From JAUIET01 sp045106985 (GTDB lineage Bacteria > Pseudomonadota > Gammaproteobacteria > Pseudomonadales > JAUIET01), in assembly GCA_045106985.1 (NCBI GenBank), contig JBGCFQ010000002.1, positions 1 through 64,000 of the forward strand: a DNA stretch of 64,000 bases, given 5' to 3'. Below the pieces are notes generated by a model. That model was given only the letters and a program-made list of their open reading frames with translations. It made no database searches and had not been told where the DNA came from. Position numbers and translations under genes: made by a program. How positions within the stretch are numbered: the first letter of the stretch is position 1; each line of letters opens with the position of its first letter. Below, piece after piece: positions 1 to 7,661 of this stretch.

Positions 1-2139
1 GCGCCTGCATTTTCAGCAGGGCTGCCAAAACGGAGAGCACGAGTTTCAGTCGGCCCACCGAAATCCGCCAGTGGCGCTAGTAAAGGATCGACGCCGAGGT
101 AGTCGTTGACTCCAAACCCAGCGCCAGTTCCATCGGCAATCATGTTTCCGCCGAAACTTGTGACCGCTGATCCAATAACGTCAGACAGGGAGCTATAAGC
201 AATGATGGTGTTGGTCATCGACGTCGTTGTATTGGAGGCATATCCGTTGCCAACGGAATCGGAAATGGTTACGTTGATTAGAGAAGCCGAGCCACTATTG
301 TTGCTGATTCCACCAGTGAAACCCACTGCCACATTGCTATCCAATGTTGTGTTGACGATCTCCAGCGTGCCATCGTTGCGGATACCACCACCGCTGTTCG
401 ACGATGTGTTTGTGTCAATCAACGAATTGGTGATGAAAGCACTGCCTGTATTGTAAAGCGCACCGCCGAATTCTCCGGAAGTGTTGTTTGTTAGGCGAAC
501 GCCATCCAGAAACAACGAGCCAGTATTGTTGATTGCGCCGCCTTGGTTCCCGCCCACAGCCGTGGCATTATCCTGAAAGACCGAGTCTGTAATTGTCACC
601 GTGCCGCTAGCATACAAAGCACCGCCAGAGGCCAAGGCTGTCGCATTCTGAATGCTAAGTCCTTCAAGGAATATATCGTCGCCCGTATACGTTTGGAATA
701 CTCTGTCTAGATCGGCAGCGTCTATGATCGTAGAGTCAGCGCCTGCCCCGATTAAGCTCAAGGAGTCACGGATATTCAAGTCGCCCGTCGCTGCAAAGTT
801 TTCGCCAGTGCCAGCGATAGACAAGGTATAGGTATCCGCTGACAGGAATATGCTGTCGTGTCCCACTGTGTTGTTTGTCGCGATGACGGCTTCGCGAAGT
901 GAAATGAAGCCATCACTGCCCTTTGTTGCCAACAGATTAGCAATTGAGCTTGTGTCGCCATCCAGCACATCGGTATTGGTATCCACAATCACTGCCTGTG
1001 CTGTGGCAGTGGTGGCACTAAACTCTGAGGTGTCGCCGTTAGCGAGATTGGTTGCCGTTGCAGTGATGTTTTGACCTGCCCCGACACTGGCGTTGAAAGA
1101 CTCGACGAACGACGCTTCACCACTGCCATTAGTGATCACATTTCGGAAGCCAAGATATGTCTCTCCTTCATCGCCACTAGAGTTTGCAAAGAACTCAAGT
1201 CGAAAAGTGGAGTCGGCTGTGCTGCTGAGCTTGCCGGCAACAGCAACCGTGCTAGATGCGTCAGTAAACGCTCCAGTAATTACCGGGAAGTTCTGAAGGT
1301 TGTTGGCATTGGCATCGAGATCACCAACATCGTTTGCAGTAACACCATCGTTGAATAGATCAATACCCAGTCCTCCGTTGTTGTAAATGGCGTTTCCAAA
1401 GAAAGAATTACCTGCGCTCGCGGCATCAAGCACAGCAATGCCGTCCCCAGTATTATTGGCGATGATATTGGCCATGCCAGCATCAACGCCGCCAACGAGG
1501 TTACCGCTACTGCCGCCATAAAGCTGCACACCGTCATGAGCGTTGGCGAGAACGGTTATACCGTCAGCGCCTACACCAATGTAATTGCCCTGTACGACTG
1601 AATTTGTAACGGAGTTGCTTAACTGTATGCCGTCATCAGCATTGCTCGCGACTACATTGCGAGCCGCTGCAGTCGTACCACCAATTATTGTGCCATCAAC
1701 GCTATTGCCAACCTGGATGCCATCGTCGAGATTACCAAGATTGATGAGGCCAGTAACGTCAGTACCAAGGTAGTTGCCAATAATGGTATTACCATCACTG
1801 CCAGTTCCATCAACAGCGATACCATCGTCGTTACCTGCGATAATATTGCGAGCGCCAGCAACTAAGCCACCCACTACATTACCAGCCGCACCTGAGCTAA
1901 TCTGAATGCCATCGCCCGTATTGCCGACAATAGCGGTTCCGGCAGCATTCGTACCAATGAAATTTCCGAGCACTGTATTACCCAGCGCCGTGGCCGTATG
2001 AAGTTCGATTCCATTGCCTGCGTTGCCAGAAATGACATTTCGCTCGGAGAGGCCTGTACCACCGATGGTGTTGTTTGCACTGGATACATCAATGCCGTCA
2101 TCGCCGTTACCGAAGTCCGCAGTCCGCAGTCCGCAGTCC
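1..2139 (-). pseudogene. Out-of-frame continuation of the giant beta-helix protein (partial at window edge)
   Basis: Downstream of the heptanucleotide tract the original reading frame resumes. I read it by eye and found no stop as far as base 1, about 710 codons. It continues the same beta-helix repeats, contains a fourth GFISLREAV motif near 869-911, and then switches to GGAL/GGGI turn repeats. It ends in a DPLLAPLADFGGPTETRAL segment with GSPAENAG near base 1, which resembles the choice-of-anchor Q type C-terminal domain of SLREA proteins. In the present sequence this part is not translated with the N-terminus unless the frame is corrected. It is either the OFF state of a phase-variable gene or a recent pseudogene. 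The end of the gene lies outside the window. Confidence 0.75.
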
Positions 2140-5100
2140 CCGCATTGTTGATGCCAACCCAGTTACCGACTATTGTATTCCCACCACTTGTATCGGCAAT
2201 ATCAATACCGTCCTCGCTAAAACGATTGATAATCAACCCGCGGATGGTACTGCCACCGCTACCCGCGTCGAGCCTCAGCCCATCTTCAGTGCCAACTAGA
2301 GCAGCACCACTTAGCTCAATAACAGGCGCACCTGCAACGTAATCAGGCTCAGACCAGCCATCAATCACTACCGCATCATCAATGTCGGGTAATGCCGCAG
2401 TGAGGTTTATGGTATGTGGTCCAGAACCAGCAATATCGAAAAGTATTTTGTCGGGATTCGCACCGTTCATAGAATTGTTTGTAGCAATAATCGCTTCGCG
2501 CAACGAAATAAATCCGTCGCTACCTTTGTTGGCATTCAATGCCGCGATTGATGAAGTGTCACCATCGTTGCTAACGTCCGTAACGGTGTCTACTACCACG
2601 GTGTCTGACACAGCAATTGAGGTGCCACTGAACTCCGAAGAATTAAACGCTGGGTCGGTTGCTATGGCCGAAATTATTTGGTTGGCTGGTACAGCCGCAC
2701 TTAGAGAAACATCGAAAGTAGCGTCGCCACTGCCATCGGTTACAACCGTCGTAGTACCAATGTATGTGCGCCCTTCGCCGCTACCACTTGGGTCCGCGTC
2801 GCCAAATAAGCTGCTGTAAAAATCGACGTCGAAAGTGGTGCTGACTGTACTGTTCAGGGTTCCTGTTACTGCGACTGAAGAAATGCCATCGGTGGATGAG
2901 AACGCGCTGAGTACCGGGGTATTTTGTAAATTGTTAGCGCCGGTGTCACCGTCGCCTAGATCATTCGCATTAACGCCGTTAGTGCCTAGGTCCACACCCA
3001 GTTGCGTATTGCTGTGAATAGAATTACCACGAATGGCATTGCCAAGGCCGCTGCTGGTGACGGCTACGCCATCGCCTGTATTAAACGCTATGGTGTTGCC
3101 TTCGCCGGCAATAGTGCCACCTATCGTGTTAGATGAAGCGGTCAAAGTGACCTGGATACCGTCGTTGGTGTTCGGCAACGCTGCGGAACCAGAAGCATCG
3201 GTACCGATTAAGTTTGCTTTGATAACGGTGTTTGTTGCCGCTGTCTGCAGGCCAATACCAGCTCCGCTATTGCCACTGATTAAGTTACCTTGGCCAATTG
3301 CGCCAATAATCGTGCCGCTGGCATTGTTAACCTCTATGGCTTCCTGATTAAAACCCAAACTCGCAGTACCTGCTGCATCGGTGCCTATGTAGTTACTCAG
3401 TATCTGGGTGTTATCAGCGCCATTGATGCGAATGCCATCAATTGACTCACCCGCAATCACGTTACGGTGATTGGTCGTAGTACCACCGATGATATTGCCA
3501 TTTGCATCGCTACCCACCTGAATGGCGACATTTGTGTTGGTAACACTGTCGGTTCCAGCTGCGTTTATGCCTACGTAGTTACCCGCAATAGTATTAGCTG
3601 TAGTGCCCACACCCAGGATAATTAACCCACTGGAAGTGTTGCCCGAGATAACGTTGCGCGCACTCACAGTGGTTCCACCAATAACGTTACCACTGGCACC
3701 GCCACTGATACTAACACCGTTTTTATTGCCCAGACTGGCGTTACCGGCAGCGGTAACTCCGATGTAATTACCGCTGATAATGTTATTGTCGCCGCCGGAA
3801 ATGTTGATACCTTCCTGACCATTACCAGAAATAACATTTCTATCGGCCGCGGTCGTTCCGCCAATTGTGTTGGTTTCAGCGCTACTGTACAGCTGCAGTC
3901 CGGCAAGGGTATTGCCACGGTCTAGGGTTCCAGTGACATCGGTGCCAATGAAGTTACCGGCAATGGTGTTATTGTCTCCTGTGATGCCAATGCCAATGCT
4001 GCTGAATTGATTCACTATCAATCCTCGGACTGTTACGTCGTCTGCGCTAACAGTTAATCCGATAACTCCGGCACCGGCAGCCGTACCTGCAAGTTCGACC
4101 ACTGGCGCGCCGGAAAAGTCGGGTTCGCTTGTCGCGTCGATAATTACTGAGTCGGTAATTGTTGGTAGTGCACCGTTGCCGCTCGAATTTGGCAGAATGG
4201 TATGCACGCCGGATGCGAGAGCCGCCTTGATGTCAAAATAGATTTTGTCAGCGCTGCCGCCATTGGTGGTGTTGTTTGCAGCCGTGATTGCCTCGCGCAA
4301 GGAAATGACGCCGTCTGCGCCCTTGTTGTTTATTAAGTTAGCTAGCGATGTAACGGAGCCGTCGATAACATCACTCGTAGTAGTAACAACAGCTGTACTG
4401 TAATCCTGTGCAATAACATTTTCGGCAAATTCTGAAGTGTCGCCAAGCGTCGGAAAACTGGTTGAGATAGCCGTAGCACTGATGGAACTGCCTATGGCGA
4501 CAGTAGTCGATATTGTTGCATCAAAATTCGCGTTACCAGAGGCATCAGTCGACACGTTTACCGAACCAAGAAACGTTTGGCCTTCACCGTGGCCTGATGC
4601 GTCGGTGGCGGGATTGCTAAAAAATTCTATTCGATAGCTCAAAGACGCATTGCTGTTCAAGGTGCCTGAAACATTAAAGCTTCCTGCACCGTCTGTATTA
4701 GCAGAATACAACACTGGAAAATTCTGTAGATTATTGGAACCGCTGTCGCCATCAAGTGTATCGTTGAGCGTTACGGCTAAACCACTTAAATCGATTCCAA
4801 GATCACCGTTACCATGTATCAAATTACCCGATATCGTATTGCCGGTCCCAGAAAGAACATCGACACCATCGTCGCTGTGATTGGCAACAATGTTGCCTGC
4901 ATTGAGCGCAAGCCCACCGATGATGTTGTCACTGGTATTGATACTGATACCAGCAACGCCGTTGCCGATAGGCGTACTTCCATCCGCGCCAACACCAATG
5001 TTGTTGCCAAACACGGTGTTGTTATCGCCTGTAAAAAGATAGATGCCTCGAACATCATTGCCGGCGATAACGTTGCCGTCGTTTACGCCAGTACCACCAA

Positions 5101-5980
5101 TAAAGTTGCCACCGGAACTGTTGCTTAGGAAAATTCCGTAGTTACCAACGCCTGCATCAACATTTCCTGACGCATCAGTACCGATGTAGTTGCCAGCGAT
5201 AGTATGGCCACCCGAGCCACCCGCAATGTTGATACCGTGCAATGTTGCATTGTTAATAACAAAGCCACGAACGAGAGAAGCATCACTCCCGGTACCAAGG
5301 TTTAATCCGTGATTAACACCGGAAGCGTTTATCTCAATTAACGGAGTACCTGCATAACCACTCTGCGTTGTTGCGTCTAAGGTCACCGTGTCAGCAATGA
5401 TAGGAAGATCGGACAAAAGATTAATCGTTTGCGCACCACTGCCGATACTGAAGGTAATTGTGTCCGCACCACCTGCCGTATTCGCGTCAAGTATTGCTTG
5501 CCTAAGCGAGCCTGCGCCTGAGTCATTGGTATTGCTAACGACAAAATTCGCAAGCCGTTGCTTTAGTGGCGTTTCCCCCAACAAAGAACTTGCAGTTTCC
5601 CTAGCGTTTGTAACTGCCGCGTCGCTAGTAAAGATTAATGGTGTGCTTTTACTCGGTGACGGCTCATAATTTAATGGTGAGCTCTTTGCTGGTTGCTCTT
5701 CAATAGCGAGTGCATCAGTTTCCGACGCTAGCTCCAATCTTGGAGCGAGGGACAGGGACAAGGTATTTGAGGTGGTAATTGTTTTAAAATCGTCGACAGA
5801 GATATCAACAACAACTTCATTTGCATCGGCATTGACGGAGTTGTGACTAAAGACACCCTCAACCCCTGCGGAGAAAAGTATCCGCGGCTCTAGCTCTTCA
5901 AGCAATACCTTTTGAGATAACAAAGAAGCTGTTGCGCGCCTACCTTTTCGGCTTGTCTTCGAGCGTTTCTTGTCCCGCAT
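1874..5980 (-). CDS. Giant LEPR-XLL / SLREA beta-helix surface-type protein, current frame (truncated by frameshift)
   Basis: This is the 1368-residue open frame of a very large repetitive protein, probably exported and surface-associated. The N-terminus is basic and carries the LEPRILFSA motif at residues 30-38 (LEPR-XLL class). SLR(Q/E)AI motifs at about residues 158, 558 and 1157 each begin a module of right-handed beta-helix repeats rich in N-x-I-x-G-N and IGGT turns. Each module ends in an NLQN(F/T)PVL stretch followed by a beta-sandwich-like segment. After residue ~1285 the protein leaves its repeat pattern, because a 7-bp tandem repeat at 2115-2139 puts it out of frame, and it stops about 80 codons later. 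The true frame continues open to the window edge. The ATG at 5980 has AAGGAAG upstream. Adhesin or matrix roles are inference only. Confidence 0.85.
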   Translation of the reverse strand: MRDKKRSKTSRKGRRATASLLSQKVLLEELEPRILFSAGVEGVFSHNSVNADANEVVVDISVDDFKTITTSNTLSLSLAPRLELASETDALAIEEQPAKSSPLNYEPSPSKSTPLIFTSDAAVTNARETASSLLGETPLKQRLANFVVSNTNDSGAGSLRQAILDANTAGGADTITFSIGSGAQTINLLSDLPIIADTVTLDATTQSGYAGTPLIEINASGVNHGLNLGTGSDASLVRGFVINNATLHGINIAGGSGGHTIAGNYIGTDASGNVDAGVGNYGIFLSNSSGGNFIGGTGVNDGNVIAGNDVRGIYLFTGDNNTVFGNNIGVGADGSTPIGNGVAGISINTSDNIIGGLALNAGNIVANHSDDGVDVLSGTGNTISGNLIHGNGDLGIDLSGLAVTLNDTLDGDSGSNNLQNFPVLYSANTDGAGSFNVSGTLNSNASLSYRIEFFSNPATDASGHGEGQTFLGSVNVSTDASGNANFDATISTTVAIGSSISATAISTSFPTLGDTSEFAENVIAQDYSTAVVTTTSDVIDGSVTSLANLINNKGADGVISLREAITAANNTTNGGSADKIYFDIKAALASGVHTILPNSSGNGALPTITDSVIIDATSEPDFSGAPVVELAGTAAGAGVIGLTVSADDVTVRGLIVNQFSSIGIGITGDNNTIAGNFIGTDVTGTLDRGNTLAGLQLYSSAETNTIGGTTAADRNVISGNGQEGINISGGDNNIISGNYIGVTAAGNASLGNKNGVSISGGASGNVIGGTTVSARNVISGNTSSGLIILGVGTTANTIAGNYVGINAAGTDSVTNTNVAIQVGSDANGNIIGGTTTNHRNVIAGESIDGIRINGADNTQILSNYIGTDAAGTASLGFNQEAIEVNNASGTIIGAIGQGNLISGNSGAGIGLQTAATNTVIKANLIGTDASGSAALPNTNDGIQVTLTASSNTIGGTIAGEGNTIAFNTGDGVAVTSSGLGNAIRGNSIHSNTQLGVDLGTNGVNANDLGDGDTGANNLQNTPVLSAFSSTDGISSVAVTGTLNSTVSTTFDVDFYSSLFGDADPSGSGEGRTYIGTTTVVTDGSGDATFDVSLSAAVPANQIISAIATDPAFNSSEFSGTSIAVSDTVVVDTVTDVSNDGDTSSIAALNANKGSDGFISLREAIIATNNSMNGANPDKILFDIAGSGPHTINLTAALPDIDDAVVIDGWSEPDYVAGAPVIELSGAALVGTEDGLRLDAGSGGSTIRGLIINRFSEDGIDIADTSGGNTIVGNWVGINNAGTADCGLRTSVTAMTALMYPVQTTPSVVQASPSEMSFLATQAMESNFIRPRRWVIQCSEISLVRMLPEPLLSAIRAMAFRLAQVRLVM
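2115..2139. repeat. 7-bp tandem repeat (gtccgca x3 plus gtcc) at the frameshift point
   Basis: Three full copies and a 4-base partial copy of gtccgca sit exactly where the giant protein loses its frame. In coding orientation the unit is tgcggac. With one copy the protein would read T-A-D-F-G-N-G-D-D-G, matching its other repeats. Three copies add 14 bases and shift the frame. Gaining one unit, or losing two, would restore it. Short non-triplet coding repeats of this kind are classic slipped-strand mispairing sites. Confidence 0.9.
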
Positions 5981-6529
5981 GCGGCAAACGGCTTCCTTGA
6001 GAATTTTCGCGAATTCAATTTCGCGTGTCAGTGATGAGAATCATCTCAGATCGACTTATCGCTCAGAGCAAAAATATTCAGAAAATCATAAACTTAAGGA
6101 TAGTGGATACACTCAGGACTACCCGTTTATCGGACTCCCAAACGACCCTATATTGGAGATTAATGACCAACGGTCGTACAAAATGCGAACAGCAGCTGGC
6201 CAACTATTGATCAGTACGCTATAGGCTATTTTGCTTACTTAAATGAATGTGGCTTGGACGGCAAATAGTTGAGCCTATGTAATTGTTTTTAAAAACATTA
6301 TTAACTTAAAGTTTAATTTGTTGAATGGGTTTTCTACTACGCGAACATGCACGCTGAGCATAGCGAGGCACACCACCCAGCCTCAAGTTGGCAAGAGGTT
6401 AAAGTAGCGGCTTGTAGTCAATGAGTGGAGCTATAAAACTGTTCAAAGAACAACAGTGTTTGCAACGCAATAACGTGCAGTCACAACAAGCCTGTTGAAA
6501 CTAAGGGAACAGTGATAGAGATGAGAAAT
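5981..6529. other. Non-coding stretch upstream of the giant gene
   Basis: I see no convincing gene here. The part at 6214-6330 is AT-rich and could hold the promoter of the giant minus-strand gene. An inverted repeat cgcgaa-6nt-ttcgcg at 6008-6025 lies about 30 bases upstream of its start codon and could be an operator or leader hairpin. The small open frames on the plus strand at 5970-6224 lack ribosome binding sites and family resemblance. Confidence 0.5.
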
Positions 6530-6880
6530 TGGTCGAGACTGCAGGGTGAGAGCAGGTTTCGCGGCGCGAAACGCGAAGCACCGCTTCGCGAGGCTCGAAC
6601 GGCCGCAAGCTACGCTTGCGGACCGGCAATCCGCCGTCCCAAAGAACAACGAACAGAACTGCGATTTGGATTCTGAAACTGAACCCGAAGGATAATCTAA
6701 AATTTGGTCGGGACGGCAGGGTGAGAGCAGGTTTCGCAGCGCGAAACGCGAAGCACCGCTTCGCGAGGTTCGAACGGCCGCAAGCTACGCTTGCGGACCG
6801 GCAATCCGCCGTCCCAAAGAACAACGAACAGAACTGCGATTTGGATTCTGGAACTGAACCCGAAGGATAATCTAAAATTT
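6530..6880 (-). repeat. Two tandem 175-bp tRNA-mimic repeats abutting tRNA-Pro
   Basis: Two near-identical copies with period 175 begin at 6531 and 6706. A third start at 6881 is the 3' end of tRNA-Pro itself. In minus orientation each unit has an AT-rich spacer followed by a core of about 111 nt (6705-6815 and 6530-6640). The core of the proximal copy has an outer stem GGGACGGC/GCCGTCCC (6808-6815 with 6710-6717), three internal hairpins (6778-6796, 6747-6765, 6731-6747) and a terminal GACCA identical to the tRNA-Pro end. The distal copy keeps the hairpins but its outer stem has decayed by one mismatch and one G-U pair. Short open frames inside the units are by-products of the hairpins. Confidence 0.85.
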
Positions 6881-6956
6881 GGTCGGGACGGCAGGATTTG
6901 AACCTGCGACCACCACACCCCCAGTGTGGTGCGCTACCAAACTGCGCTACGCCCCG
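6880..6956 (-). tRNA. tRNA-Pro (GGG)
   Basis: A complete 77-nt cloverleaf can be read on the minus strand. The acceptor cggggcg pairs with cgtcccg (one G-U), the D arm is gcgcagtttggtagcgc, the anticodon stem ccaca/tgtgg has loop ctggggg (anticodon GGG), the T arm contains ggttcaaatcc, and the gene encodes discriminator A and CCA. It lies 57 bases after the merR-like gene, the same neighbour as in Pseudomonas. Its 3' end is duplicated in the tandem repeats that follow. Confidence 0.97.
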
Positions 6957-7013
6957 AATAAGATTTTTAGAAGGGTTTGGGTCTTCTAAAGGTCGCGTAT
7001 GATACCTGAGATA

Positions 7014-7370
7014 TCAGGATTTGAGTACGCCTAGAACGTCTTCCAGTTCATTGATCATTTGCCGAATCAATTGTCGATATTGGCTCTTGTCTTCCTTCGC
7101 CTCTTCACCTGACATGCGCTGCCGCGCGCCGCCAATAGTGAAGCCCTGATCGTACAGCAGGCTACGAATCTGGCGAATCATGATAACGTCTTGGCGCTGA
7201 TAATAACGGCGGTTGCCACGACGCTTCACGGGCTTAAGCTGAGGGAACTCCTGCTCCCAATAGCGCAGCACATGTGGCTTCACAAGACACAGCTCGCTTA
7301 CCTCCCCTATGGTGAAATAGCGTTTACCGGGAATTACCGGTAGTTCGTCGTTATGGCTTGGTTCCAGCAT
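7014..7370 (-). CDS. MerR-family transcriptional regulator downstream of ihfA
   Basis: This is a 118-residue DNA-binding protein of the small MerR type found after ihfA in pseudomonads. The winged helix lies at about residues 18-85: YFTIGEVSELC, then HVLRYWEQEF, then the basic RRGNRRYY wing. A short C-terminal helix (about 90-116) should form the dimer coiled coil. There is no cysteine-rich metal-binding loop, so no effector can be proposed. The start overlaps the end of ihfA by 20 bases, indicating translational coupling in the pheST-ihfA operon. The family is clear; the regulatory target is unknown. Confidence 0.9.
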   Translation of the reverse strand: MLEPSHNDELPVIPGKRYFTIGEVSELCLVKPHVLRYWEQEFPQLKPVKRRGNRRYYQRQDVIMIRQIRSLLYDQGFTIGGARQRMSGEEAKEDKSQYRQLIRQMINELEDVLGVLKS

Positions 7371-7659
7371 ACGCCTCTACTCTGGCTTTCAACTTCTGGC
7401 CGGGTCGAAAGGTGACCACACGGCGCGCTGAAATAGGAATTTCTTGTCCGGTTTTTGGATTTCGCCCTGGTCGCTCAGATTTGTCGCGTAGGTCGAAGTT
7501 GCCAAAACCCGATAATTTTACGTGTTCATTATTCTCTAGAGAATTTCGAATCTCTTCAAAAAAGAGTTCTACAATCTCTTTTGCTTCGCGCTTATTAAGC
7601 CCGAGCTCTTCGTACAATCGCTCGGCCATTTCGGCCTTAGTCAATGCTTGCGAGGACAT
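7351..7659 (-). CDS. ihfA: Integration host factor subunit alpha
   Basis: This 102-residue protein is one half of the IHF heterodimer that bends DNA at specific sites for recombination, replication and transcription. The N-terminal helices (LTKAEMAERLYEELGLNKREAK) and the DNA-clamping arm with GRNPKTGQEIPI and RRVVTFRPGQKLK are typical. I chose the ATG at 7659 because AAGGAATTGAGT precedes it; a longer frame is open upstream but overlaps pheT. The start is only two bases after the pheT stop, so it is cotranscribed with pheST. The partner gene ihfB is near 48.4 kb. Confidence 0.97.
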   Translation of the reverse strand: MSSQALTKAEMAERLYEELGLNKREAKEIVELFFEEIRNSLENNEHVKLSGFGNFDLRDKSERPGRNPKTGQEIPISARRVVTFRPGQKLKARVEAYAGTKP

Positions 7660-7661
7660 AC

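Noticed and set aside
2382..5669. Several open frames of 60-145 codons on the plus strand across the giant protein gene
   Set aside because: They are antisense to the repetitive beta-helix coding sequence, lack ribosome binding sites and show biased composition that mirrors the repeats.
6530..6880. CRISPR array
   Set aside because: There are only two long units with near-identical content throughout, no short repeats with unique spacers, and no cas genes in the window.
6443..6918. Open frames of 67-107 codons with a shared CRSASVACGRS-like sequence
   Set aside because: They arise from the hairpin arms of the 175-bp tRNA-linked repeats and recur with the repeat period; the structure explains them better than coding.
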